NCBI GenBank assembly: GCA_002503595.1
Contig: DASC01000108.1
Coordinates: 1,467-26,419 of the forward strand
Length of the DNA: 24,953 nt
Reading direction: 5' to 3'
Source of the DNA: Candidatus Methanogaster sp. UBA203
GTDB lineage: Archaea; Halobacteriota; Methanosarcinia; Methanosarcinales; Methanogasteraceae
This document shows positions 8,448 to 15,157 of this stretch, one piece after another. A program made the position numbers and the translations under genes. Under the pieces are notes generated by a model that was not told the origin of the DNA, made no database searches, and saw only the letters and a program-made list of their open reading frames with translations. The number at the start of each line of letters is the position of its first letter. The stretch's first letter is position 1.

Positions 8448-9550
8448 CCGCGGTAGCTCATCGCAGAGAGTACCCGTTCCTTTGCGATCATTTCAGCGGC
8501 ATCCCGCGGATACAAACCCTCGCTGTACGTTTTATCGAGGATTTTCTTTGTGTTCGCTCTTATTTTACTCTTGATTTCGGAAAAAGCCTCTTTCTCGCTC
8601 CCGCGCCTGTACTCGACCGCAGCCGCGATGACGCCTCCTGCATTTGCTATGAAGTCGGGGACCGATAGAACCCCCCTCTCGTGAAGCGCCTTCTCGGCTC
8701 CGGTTGTTATCGCAATATTCGCACCCTGGATTACGAGCTTTGTATCAAGTGTGCCGACGTTTCTCTCATCGATGACGTCAGGTCTTGCAGCAGGAACGAA
8801 TATGTCGCCGGGTATCTTCAGGAGATCTCCGGTCTTCAGCCTTTCCGCGTCCTCGTAATAGATGACGGACCCTTTCTCTTCCTTCACCTGTATCAATCCC
8901 GAAACATTGATGCCATCCTTATTATACACAGTTCCGCTCGTATCGCTTGCAGCCACAAGGCTTGCTCCCTTCTCTTCGAGAAATCGCGCCACATTCTTGC
9001 CCACGTTCCCGAAGCCCTCGACAACAAGTCTTGCGCCATTCAAATCCAGATCTATGTACTCCTTCGCAACTTCTGCACATTCTGCGATCCCGAAACCGGT
9101 TGCTCCAATCTCATCGAGAGGGATTCCGCCAAGCACTCTCGGAAGACCGACAGCCCACTTTATTTCATCGAATATATAAGCCATGCAGGATTCGTCGGTG
9201 CCCATATCAGGACCTGGAATGTAATCGTGAAGCGATTCGATCGCTCTTGCGAACATTCGTATGAGACACTCTTTATCCCCAGTCTTCGGGTCCGCGATGA
9301 TTCCGGCTTTGCCGCCCCCGTGCGGAAGCCCTGCCGCAGCATTCTTGAGTGTCATCGCCCTTGCGAGTCTCATTATCTCTGTTGTGGTAAGATCCGGAGC
9401 CATCCGGACGCCGCCAATGGCAGGTCCCGCGGCGACGTTGTCAATGACCACGATCGCTCTTAATTTTGCGACGGGTTCGTAGATGTGGATTATCTTCTCA
9501 GGTCCAAGATCGTCAGTGTATTCCTCAAAGATTGTCTGGCTTACGTCCAT
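8438..9550 (-). CDS. Glu/Leu/Phe/Val dehydrogenase family, probably non-polar amino-acid dehydrogenase
   Basis: A 370-residue NAD(P)-dependent oxidative deaminase (amino acid <-> 2-oxoacid + ammonium). Catalytic Lys81 lies in LPHGGGKAG, substrate-carboxylate Lys69 in MTLKNAAAG, catalytic Asp in IPGPDMGTDE, and the nucleotide-binding motif is GFGNVG. Length and the short N-terminus match leucine/phenylalanine dehydrogenases (about 360) better than glutamate dehydrogenases (about 415-450). In GPAIGGVRM, Ile45 occupies the position of Lys89 of clostridial GDH, which binds the glutamate side chain; leucine dehydrogenases have Leu here (GPALGGTRM). This suggests a hydrophobic substrate, although automatic annotation would probably say glutamate dehydrogenase. 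ATG 9550 has a GAGGAGG site 10 bases upstream and a TATA box near 9594-9602. Confidence 0.93.
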   Translation of the reverse strand: MDVSQTIFEEYTDDLGPEKIIHIYEPVAKLRAIVVIDNVAAGPAIGGVRMAPDLTTTEIMRLARAMTLKNAAAGLPHGGGKAGIIADPKTGDKECLIRMFARAIESLHDYIPGPDMGTDESCMAYIFDEIKWAVGLPRVLGGIPLDEIGATGFGIAECAEVAKEYIDLDLNGARLVVEGFGNVGKNVARFLEEKGASLVAASDTSGTVYNKDGINVSGLIQVKEEKGSVIYYEDAERLKTGDLLKIPGDIFVPAARPDVIDERNVGTLDTKLVIQGANIAITTGAEKALHERGVLSVPDFIANAGGVIAAAVEYRRGSEKEAFSEIKSKIRANTKKILDKTYSEGLYPRDAAEMIAKERVLSAMSYRGCI

Positions 9551-9560
9551 GGTATCAGAT

Positions 9561-9602
9561 CCTCCTCTTTGTCCGGTGTTGGAAATTGAGGTGTTTTATT
9601 AA
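9561..9602 (-). promoter_or_regulatory. Promoter and ribosome-binding site of the dehydrogenase-acd operon
   Basis: On the minus strand, TTAATAAAA (9594-9602) is a TATA-like box and GAGGAGG (9561-9567) a strong Shine-Dalgarno before the ATG at 9550. It is divergent from, and within 30 bases of, the GxxExxY gene promoter. Confidence 0.5.
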
Positions 9603-9617
9603 TGTAACCAACTCAAG

Positions 9618-9626
9618 GTATATATA
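9618..9626 (+). promoter_or_regulatory. TATA box of the GxxExxY gene
   Basis: GTATATATA lies directly before the left repeat, centred about 31 bases upstream of the ATG at 9653, so the transcript would start inside the repeat with almost no leader. Confidence 0.55.
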
Positions 9627-9655
9627 GCCACAGATTAACACGGATTACACAGATG
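9626..9655 (+). repeat. Left copy of the CACAGATTAA-type inverted repeat
   Basis: AGCCACAGATTAACACGGAT followed by TACACAGATG. It consists of about three imperfect 9-10-base units (CACAGATTAA, CACGGATTA, CACAGATGG) and its last unit supplies the ATG start codon of the GxxExxY gene. Its reverse complement, with a few changes, lies just after the gene at 10031-10060. Confidence 0.85.
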
Positions 9656-10030
9656 GAAAATTATAAACATAATGAGATAACTGAAAAAATAATCGGAGCC
9701 GCATACAAGGTGCATAACACACTTGGCTCTGGTTTTTTGGAGAAAGTGTATCAGAATTCTCTTGTAATTGAGATTCGAGCGCTTGGGTTTGGTGTAGAGG
9801 TTGAAAAACCTATGAAAGTTCATTATCATGGCGAAGTCGTTGGTAACTATGTTGCCGATATTATAGTCGATGGGGAGGTTATTCTCGAAATCAACGCCGT
9901 AAAAGAATTATCCGGAATCCATGAGGCTCAGATCCTGAATTATCTCAAAGCAACCGGTATTGAGGTGGGTCTCTTGATCAACTTTGGTAGGTCTGTAAAT
10001 ATAAAACGCCGTATAATGGACAAAGAATGA
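9653..10030 (+). CDS. GxxExxY family protein (PD-(D/E)xK-like)
   Basis: A 125-residue protein with the family signature GSGFLEKVY (residues 25-33) and the nuclease-like core YVADIIVDGEVILEINAVKEL. In typical members the core ends ELKAV; here Asp69 and Glu79 are present but the catalytic lysine position is Asn81 (EIN). If the fold prediction is right, this copy may bind but not cut nucleic acid. Family function is unknown to me; members are often scattered as single genes with short palindromic repeats. It fills the whole space between an inverted repeat pair, with the start codon inside the left copy and the stop three bases before the right copy. It is AT-richer than its neighbours, suggesting recent arrival. 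Confidence 0.9.
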   Translation: MENYKHNEITEKIIGAAYKVHNTLGSGFLEKVYQNSLVIEIRALGFGVEVEKPMKVHYHGEVVGNYVADIIVDGEVILEINAVKELSGIHEAQILNYLKATGIEVGLLINFGRSVNIKRRIMDKE

Positions 10031-10098
10031 ATCTGTGTTAATCAGTGTTAATCTGTGGCTAAAAAACATTATCAGCCACTGATTTACACCGATTTCAG
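10031..10098. repeat. Right palindromic repeat element
   Basis: ATCTGTGTTAATCAGTGTTA followed by ATCTGTGGCT (10031-10060) is the inverted partner of 9626-9655. After a 13-base AT-rich spacer comes a degenerate copy in the opposite sense (AGCCACTGATTTACACCGAT, 10074-10093, then TTCAG). The whole unit can fold into a long hairpin and matches the architecture of 16636-16707, including the spacer. In RNA it could act as a terminator for the GxxExxY gene. Confidence 0.8.
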
Positions 10099-10181
10099 AC
10101 TTTCATGGTATCAGCGGTTTCCGCATTGGAAGAACTCAATTTACGGTTGGCGCATAGCATAAGTTAAGCGCATGACCACAT

Positions 10182-10197
10182 CCATCTATCTAGATGG
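10182..10197. promoter_or_regulatory. Palindrome upstream of the symporter gene
   Basis: CCATCTA-TC-TAGATGG, a 7-base inverted repeat with a 2-base centre, lies just upstream of AT-rich promoter-like sequence (GTATAATTA at about 10203-10211 and GGATTTAAAC at 10231-10240). Position and symmetry suit a repressor or activator site. The second box is centred about 27 bases before the ATG at 10263. Confidence 0.35.
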
Positions 10198-10262
10198 TGG
10201 AGTGTATAATTAGAATTGCCGGATAAACAAGGATTTAAACTTCAGCGAGAGTGGTATCTCTG

Positions 10263-11648
10263 ATGACCCTGTACCAGATACTCACCGCAGTCAGCAATAC
10301 TGTCTGGGATCCGTTCATGATGGTTCTGCTCATCGGGACCGGCATATTTCTTACGTTCAGGTTACGAGGGATCCAGGCACGTAAACTGGTGTATACCCTC
10401 CGCCTCATGCTCGAACGTAAAGAAGAGGGCAGGGGCGACATATCGCCATTTCGTGCTTTGATGACCACGCTTTCAGGCACCATCGGCACAGGCAATATCG
10501 CAGGTGTCGCAACCGCAATCTCACTGGGCGGTCCGGGAGCGATCTTCTGGATGTGGCTGACAGCCATTGTTGGGATGGCGACAAAGTTCGCTGAATGCAC
10601 ACTTGCCCTACATTTCAGGGAAAAACTGCCTGACGGCACCATGATAGGCGGACCATTTTATTATCTTGAGCGCGGGCTTAAAAGTGCGCGATTGGGACTG
10701 GTTCTGGGCATGGCTTTCGCCGCAGCTGGCGCATTTTCATCGATTGGCGGAGACAATATGGCGCAGGCTAACTCTGTGTCCCTTGCACTGAAGGACACGT
10801 TTCACATCCCGGGGATTGTCACTGGCTTGCTGCTGGCACTGGCGGTGGGGATTGTTGTCATTGGCGGGATTACGAGACTCGGGTATGTAGCCGGAAACCT
10901 GGTACCGTTCATGACAGTTATTTACATTTCAGCAGCCATGGTTGTTCTGGTATTGAACTTTAAAGAGGTGCCAGGGGCTTTTTTGCTGATAATCAAGAGC
11001 GCCTTATCAGGTCATGCCGCAGTCGGTGGATTTGCAGGGGCTACTGTTGCTCATGCCATGCGGTTCGGGATCGCGAGAGGTATCTTTTCCAATGAAGCAG
11101 GTCTTGGAAGCGCGCCCATGGCACATGCCACTGCAAAGACCCGGCAAAGCGTCAGGCAGGGATTGATCGCCATGCTTGGTCCGTTCATCGATACCATCGT
11201 GGTCTGTACCATGACCGGTCTGGTCATCGTATCCACGGGAGCATGGGAGACTGGCAAGACCAGTACTCGCTTGAGCATCCACGCATTTAACTCAGAAATA
11301 GGATACGCCGGCGATCTGGTGATAACTCTTGCTATGGTGCTCTTTGCCTTCACAACCATTCTGACATGGTCGTTCTATGGCAAGCAGTGCCTCGCATACT
11401 TTGTGGGAAAGGTGTCAGAAGATGTCAGATTCTACAGGTTTTCCCTTGTGGTGTATTATTCCGTATTTCTGGCGGGAATCGTCGTGGGTGCCGGTGTGGT
11501 GGACCTTCCGAATGCGGATACCTGCCTTGAGAGTATCTGGCTGTTTACGGATATTAACAATGCCCTGATGGCAATTCCCAACCTGATAGGGTTGCTTTTG
11601 CTGAACCGGATCGTGGTGGGGATGGTCAAGGATTATTTTAAGGCGTGA
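10263..11648 (+). CDS. Sodium:alanine (AGCS) family symporter
   Basis: A membrane transporter of about 461 residues with some 10-11 hydrophobic segments. Family marks: GTGIFLTFRLRGIQ near the start, GDISPFRALMTTLSGTIGTGNIAGVA, WMWLTAIVGMATKFAECTLA and FSNEAGLGSAPMAHA. AGCS proteins import alanine or glycine with Na+; substrate and direction are not visible here. The frame is open from GTG 10251, but I prefer ATG 10263 because it gives the usual short stretch before the first helix and fits leaderless spacing from the TATA-like GGATTTAAAC. It stands alone, though 0.7 kb from the amino-acid dehydrogenase operon on the other strand; a shared role in amino-acid use is inference. Confidence 0.94.
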   Translation: MTLYQILTAVSNTVWDPFMMVLLIGTGIFLTFRLRGIQARKLVYTLRLMLERKEEGRGDISPFRALMTTLSGTIGTGNIAGVATAISLGGPGAIFWMWLTAIVGMATKFAECTLALHFREKLPDGTMIGGPFYYLERGLKSARLGLVLGMAFAAAGAFSSIGGDNMAQANSVSLALKDTFHIPGIVTGLLLALAVGIVVIGGITRLGYVAGNLVPFMTVIYISAAMVVLVLNFKEVPGAFLLIIKSALSGHAAVGGFAGATVAHAMRFGIARGIFSNEAGLGSAPMAHATAKTRQSVRQGLIAMLGPFIDTIVVCTMTGLVIVSTGAWETGKTSTRLSIHAFNSEIGYAGDLVITLAMVLFAFTTILTWSFYGKQCLAYFVGKVSEDVRFYRFSLVVYYSVFLAGIVVGAGVVDLPNADTCLESIWLFTDINNALMAIPNLIGLLLLNRIVVGMVKDYFKA

Positions 11649-11937
11649 GTGGGTGAAATCGGTTGGGGGCGCATAGAGGTCGATCAGGTTTAAGTGTTAT
11701 AGTGACGTTACTAAACGCATGGGACGATCTACCCCATACAGCAGGATTAAGGCATCATTGTTGATTTGTGCCAGTGAACTTGCCGGAGCAGACGGTAAGA
11801 TAGATGGTGTGAATTCGCTATGTGCAGACTCCGTACTTAAGTCCGGGGTTTGGTGACTTCGGGATACTGTCGTTGTATGTGCAGAGGTCGGGTGGATGAA
11901 GGGGTCAAATGAAAACCCCAAAAAGATTTATGTATAT
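11649..11937 (+). other. Intergenic stretch with one doubtful small ORF
   Basis: No convincing gene. A 45-codon frame at 11719-11856 (MGRSTPYSRIKASLLICASE...) contains LAGADGKIDG, faintly like the ADGKxD loop of TerB-type domains, but it is short, has no clear ribosome-binding site and may be a remnant or chance. A nearly symmetric TAGTGACGTTACTA lies at 11699-11712. The end of the stretch holds the BRE/TATA of the antitoxin gene (AAAAAGATTTATGTATA, about 11920-11936). Confidence 0.4.
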
Positions 11938-11955
11938 TGTAAGGCAAATCTTACA
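11938..11955. promoter_or_regulatory. Probable operator of the toxin-antitoxin operon
   Basis: TGTAAG-GCAAAT-CTTACA is a perfect 6-base inverted repeat lying just downstream of the TATA box (11927-11936) and upstream of the Shine-Dalgarno GAGGTGAT (11962-11969). An AbrB-type antitoxin bound here would block transcription start, the usual autoregulation of such operons. The autoregulation is inference from position. Confidence 0.5.
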
Positions 11956-11973
11956 TACAGCGAGGTGATCGAA

Positions 11974-12243
11974 ATGATAAATGTTGCAATAACAAAACTC
12001 AGTTCCAAAGGACAGATAGTGATTCCTTCGGAAATGAGAGATGATTTCAGTAAAGGGGAAAAACTTGTCATAATCAAGAGCGGAAAACAATTGATCTTGA
12101 AAAAGGTAAGCGATTTAGGTAAGAACTTCGAAGAGGATCTTGCTTTTGCTAAAAAAACAGAAGAAGCATGGCAGAGTTATGAAAGCGGGGAATTTGTTTC
12201 CCTGCCTGCTGACAAATTTCTTGAAGAGCTGGAAAAATGTTAG
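11974..12243 (+). CDS. AbrB/SpoVT-type antitoxin
   Basis: An 89-residue protein with an N-terminal swapped-hairpin DNA-binding domain (AITKLSSKGQIVIPSEMRDD, residues about 5-24; core to about 45) and a charged C-terminal tail (about 55-89, including FVSLPADKFLEELEKC) of the kind that wraps the toxin. The frame is open from 11896, but ATG 11974 is the likely start: it has a near-perfect Shine-Dalgarno 4-5 bases upstream and gives the usual AbrB N-terminus, while the upstream extension contains the promoter and operator. It overlaps the toxin gene by 7 bases, so translation is coupled. It is AT-rich, as mobile toxin-antitoxin pairs often are. Confidence 0.88.
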   Translation: MINVAITKLSSKGQIVIPSEMRDDFSKGEKLVIIKSGKQLILKKVSDLGKNFEEDLAFAKKTEEAWQSYESGEFVSLPADKFLEELEKC

Positions 12244-12485
12244 AGGTAGCACATAAACCCAATTTTTTAAAAAAGATACATAAAATAAAAGATAGTTCTG
12301 TTAAAGAACGAGTTAAAAATCAAATCAAAAAAATATTAGAAAATCCCGAAATCGGGAAACCAATGAGATACGTAAGAAAAGGAACAAGAGAACTTTATAT
12401 GGGTTCTTTTAGACTGTCTTATGCTTATTTAAAGGATGAAAATAAAATAATCTTTTTAGATCTGTACCATAAAGATGAGCAATGA
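12237..12485 (+). CDS. RelE/ParE superfamily toxin
   Basis: An 82-residue basic protein with the RelE/YafQ-like layout: two N-terminal helices rich in Lys (FLKKIHKIKDSSVKERVKNQ), then NPEIGKPMRYVRKGTRELYM, a strand SFRLSYAYL, and the closing strand KIIFLDLYHKDEQ. Arg-rich strand residues and the C-terminal His are where RelE relatives bind or cleave mRNA on the ribosome; ParE relatives instead poison gyrase, and the sequence alone does not decide, though the YxxxHKDEQ end favours the RelE side. It is cognate to the AbrB antitoxin with which it overlaps. A RelE toxin with an AbrB (rather than RelB/PHD) antitoxin is a hybrid pairing known in archaea. Confidence 0.85.
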   Translation: MLEVAHKPNFLKKIHKIKDSSVKERVKNQIKKILENPEIGKPMRYVRKGTRELYMGSFRLSYAYLKDENKIIFLDLYHKDEQ

Positions 12486-12805
12486 TTTTTTGGGCACTCT
12501 CGATTTTTCCAGTGATATCGCCATGCCCTTATATTCTACCGCAGAGTGCGCAGAGCCACGCAGAGGACTTATACAGTCTCGAAACTCTGTGCCCTCCGCG
12601 TTCGGCCTTCGGCGATACTTCGTATTCCGCGGTGATAAATCACTGGCTTTTCAGACAGTGCCGATTTTTTGTCCACCAATTTATTTAAGTGATGCAAGTA
12701 TATGCCAGATACTCCTCCCGGGAAAACATGGCGATATCAGTCGTTCATCCCGTCCAAAGCGGAGTTTTCAGGAAATGCCGCATTTCCAAATTTTATCACC
12801 GGAAA
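12486..12805. other. Intergenic stretch with a degenerate repeat and a hairpin
   Basis: There is no supported gene here. 12538-12568 (ACCGCAGAGTGCGCAGAGCC, then ACGCAGAGGAC) and 12585-12600 (CTCTGTGCCCTCCGCG) form a degenerate inverted repeat of the GC-rich crAGAG type. The right arm is interrupted by a 26-base insert between two CCGCG pentamers (12596-12600 and 12627-12631). A hairpin GGAAATG-CCG-CATTTCC lies at 12771-12787. A frame open from 12702 into thrC crosses all of the thrC promoter and is not taken as coding. Confidence 0.5.
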
Positions 12806-12815
12806 AGTTTATGTG
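12771..12815 (+). promoter_or_regulatory. thrC promoter with adjoining palindrome
   Basis: GGAAATG-CCG-CATTTCC (12771-12787) is a 7-base inverted repeat placed about 20 bases before a BRE/TATA pair (GAAAAG then TTTATGTG, 12802-12813). This would start transcription near 12836 and leave a leader of about 100 bases before the GTG of thrC. Inside the leader, ATG 12878 with AAGAGGT upstream opens a 13-codon frame ending at 12919, a possible leader peptide. Confidence 0.4.
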
Positions 12816-12932
12816 CGAACAAGTATATTTCGGAATCAGCCGGATATAACTACCATTCCTGCCAAGAGGTATTACAGATGTCAAAAGTGGTCGATGCTGG
12901 AACGATTGTATGGATGTGAGACATTGGTCTAT

Positions 12933-14078
12933 GTGAAATTCTTCAGATGCATAGGATGCAAAAGTTCCTATTCCCCTGAGAAGATCCGGAAATGCCCGGT
13001 CATGAGGTGTCCGAAGTGCAATTCTGCGCTTGATGCCGAGTATGACTACAAATCGATACAGCGTACGATTCGCAAGGACGAATTCATGCGCGAGTGCCCG
13101 GGTCACTGGAAATACTGGGCATTCATGCCGGTTGGCGATCTCTCCGGGATCGTTTCGATGGGCGAGGGGGGTACGCCTCTTGTTGACCTGACAAGACTGA
13201 TGCCGCAAGCAAAGAAGTTTCTTGTGAAGTACGAGGCAGCCAATCCAACGGGCTCGTTCAAGGACCGCGGCTCATCACTCGAGATCACAAAAGCGGTCAC
13301 CTGGGGGAGAAAGAGAGTAGTGATTGCATCAACAGGGAATATGGGGTCTTCTGTCGCCGCATTCGCCGCATTTGCCAGACTGGGATGCAAGATCATCATC
13401 CCTGAAATCGTTGCACCAGCGAAGATCGTCCAGATGAAGGCTTATGGCGCTGAGATCGAGCTTGCAAGCGGCGACTACGCAGATGCCATGAATATTGCCG
13501 AGAACCAGGTCCGCAGTGATCCTGAATCATTTCTGGCAGGCGACTACCCGTGGCGGTGCGAGGGCACAAAGACGGTGGGGTTCGAGATCGCTGACCAGAT
13601 GTACTGGCGCGTTCCTGACGCTGTGATCGCGCCCATAGGAAACGGCACCCTGATCTGGAGCGTGTGGAAGGCATTTAAAGAATTGATGATCACCGGGATC
13701 ACCGATGCGCTGCCGCTCATGGTAGGTGTTCAGGCAGAGAGATGCGACCCGGTCGTGAGAGCATGGGAGGAGCGGACTGACACAATCGTGCCGATAGAAA
13801 ATCCAAGAACCGTTGCCTCTGCAATCGCATGTGGCGCTCCGATCGATGGTCTGCTTGCATTAAAAGCGATCCGCGAGTCAGGCGGCATCTGCATAAAGGT
13901 GACTGACGAGGAGATCCTCCGGGCGAGAGATGAACTCGGATCAAATGGCGTCTTTGTTGAGCCAAGCGGGGCTGTTGCGTTTGCAGGGGCAAGGAAGACT
14001 GGCGATCTGTTGGATCAGAAGACGGTTGTCTGTATCGCAACAGGGCATGGACTCAAGGATATGTATGGCATCGAGTGA
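12933..14078 (+). CDS. thrC: Threonine synthase
   Basis: A 381-residue PLP enzyme converting O-phosphohomoserine to threonine and phosphate, the last step of threonine synthesis. The N-terminal zinc ribbon has CIGC (Cys residues 6 and 9) and CPKC; then follow GEGGTPL, the PLP lysine in NPTGSFKDRG, the phosphate-binding ASTGNMGSS and the C-terminal VEPSGAVAFAG. The SFKDRG motif separates it from the related cysteate synthase of methanogens. GTG 12933 is chosen because it gives the family N-terminus (MKFFRCIGC); ATG 12894 and the long frame from 12702 are less likely, since the extension is not family-like and covers the promoter. The Shine-Dalgarno is weak. The gene is not next to other threonine-pathway genes. 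Confidence 0.93.
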   Translation: MKFFRCIGCKSSYSPEKIRKCPVMRCPKCNSALDAEYDYKSIQRTIRKDEFMRECPGHWKYWAFMPVGDLSGIVSMGEGGTPLVDLTRLMPQAKKFLVKYEAANPTGSFKDRGSSLEITKAVTWGRKRVVIASTGNMGSSVAAFAAFARLGCKIIIPEIVAPAKIVQMKAYGAEIELASGDYADAMNIAENQVRSDPESFLAGDYPWRCEGTKTVGFEIADQMYWRVPDAVIAPIGNGTLIWSVWKAFKELMITGITDALPLMVGVQAERCDPVVRAWEERTDTIVPIENPRTVASAIACGAPIDGLLALKAIRESGGICIKVTDEEILRARDELGSNGVFVEPSGAVAFAGARKTGDLLDQKTVVCIATGHGLKDMYGIE

Positions 14079-14324
14079 TGTGATGCTGCCTCATGTCTTC
14101 CAGCCCGATCTCCGTTGACATATAGGGCGGTGAATTGTCGGAACTCGAAAGTAGTTGGGATACTGATACTACAGGTATAGATCTGATTCAAAAGACCCAG
14201 GTGACTTTGTAACCCCGGTATGCACGAAACTCTGCATGAACCGGGCAAGATCCAGAAGTTTTTATCTGAATTGTACGATATCAAGATAGATTTTTGATAA
14301 ACAAGCATCTACAATGGGGATTAT
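14079..14324. other. Intergenic stretch between thrC and the CBS gene
   Basis: No gene is seen. The main feature is the bulged hairpin at 14214-14245, annotated separately. The rest is unremarkable and becomes AT-rich toward the CBS promoter. Confidence 0.5.
14214..14245 (+). other. Stem-loop with 2-base bulge
   Basis: CCCGGT+ATGCA (14214-14224) pairs with TGCAT (14233-14237) and ACCGGG (14240-14245), leaving an 8-base loop and a GA bulge: eleven pairs in all. A run of five T follows about 13 bases later (14258-14263). It could be a thrC terminator or part of a small RNA; sequence alone does not decide. Confidence 0.45.
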
Positions 14325-14341
14325 ACCGAAAGGTTTATATA
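14325..14341 (+). promoter_or_regulatory. Promoter of the four-CBS gene
   Basis: CCGAAAGGTTTATATAG holds a good BRE (CGAAAG) and TATA box (TTTATATA, about 14332-14340). The predicted start near 14362 leaves a short leader with GGAGAT (14368-14373) before the ATG at 14378. Confidence 0.6.
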
Positions 14342-14377
14342 GACCAGCTTGATACTACAAGCAGGTTGGAGATTGAT

Positions 14378-15157
14378 ATGACTGTTGTTAATCTAATGTC
14401 ACAAGAAGTCGTGTGCGTCACAGCAGATGATTTTGTAACATACGCACGCCAGATCATGCGCGATCATCATCTCCGAAATCTTCCTGTCGTGGAGGATGAA
14501 CGATTCATGCGCGTGCTCGGGATACTAACGGATCAGGACGTGATGCATATTTCGTCAGCCCGTTCAGGTGTAACTGTGCGTGGGTTCGCGACCGTTTGTC
14601 CTGCCATAACCCCGGATACCGATGTACAGGAGGCTGCAAGGATGATGGTTGACGCGAGGTTGAATATGGTACCGGTGATCAGATCCATTGATGATCAGAC
14701 GCTGGTCGGAGTGCTGAGTACCACCGACCTTCTGAAGAAGTTGCGTCCGGCAAAGCATCTGGTGGTGCGAGATATCATGAGCGGGAAGGTTGTGACGTGC
14801 TCGCCAGAGGATCGGATTGCGAAGGTGTGGTCAACCATGCTCGAATCAGATTATACAGGACTGCCTGTCACATCCCCAAAGGGGGCGGTGATCGGAGTTG
14901 TCACAAGGTATGACATCATCAAGGCAGGATTTGCAAGAATCGGGCTTGAGGATGAAGGCGGTACCAGAGCAAAACAATCGCCGCTGGTCGAAAGAGTCAT
15001 GAGCACCCCGGCATACACAATCTCTCCAGCAACATCTGTTTCGGAAGCCATCGGCACGATGCTTGAACTGGACGTCGGCAGACTTTCGGTGGTTGATGGA
15101 GGTAGACTGGTCGGGGTCATTGATAGAATCGATGCGGTGCAGGCGTGTCTGTCGTGA
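14378..15157 (+). CDS. Protein with four CBS domains
   Basis: A 259-residue soluble protein made of four CBS domains, that is, two Bateman modules. Each repeat shows the VxxLMS/IMSxxxxxVxPxxxxxxAxxxM start and a GVxxxxDxxxA/K end: MTVVNLMSQEVVCV (1-14), TVRGFATVCPAITP (about 68-81), VVRDIMSGKVVTCS (about 133-146) and LVERVMSTPAYTIS (about 207-220). Such proteins sense adenine nucleotides or S-adenosylmethionine and are numerous in methanogens; no effector domain is attached, so the partner is unknown. The frame is open from 14294 but that start lies before the promoter; ATG 14378 has GGAGAT upstream and gives the usual N-terminus. Confidence 0.92.
   Translation: MTVVNLMSQEVVCVTADDFVTYARQIMRDHHLRNLPVVEDERFMRVLGILTDQDVMHISSARSGVTVRGFATVCPAITPDTDVQEAARMMVDARLNMVPVIRSIDDQTLVGVLSTTDLLKKLRPAKHLVVRDIMSGKVVTCSPEDRIAKVWSTMLESDYTGLPVTSPKGAVIGVVTRYDIIKAGFARIGLEDEGGTRAKQSPLVERVMSTPAYTISPATSVSEAIGTMLELDVGRLSVVDGGRLVGVIDRIDAVQACLS

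Noticed and set aside
11699..11712. TAGTGACGTTACTA as an operator or attachment site
   Set aside because: Symmetry is broken at one pair and it has no promoter or gene end to which it clearly belongs.
12702..12932. N-terminal extension of threonine synthase
   Set aside because: The frame is open, but the extension has no family resemblance and spans the palindrome, BRE/TATA box and leader; the zinc-ribbon start at GTG 12933 fits the family.
14294..14377. N-terminal extension of the four-CBS protein
   Set aside because: It would place the start codon upstream of the strong TATA box at 14332-14340; ATG 14378 has a Shine-Dalgarno and the usual N-terminus.
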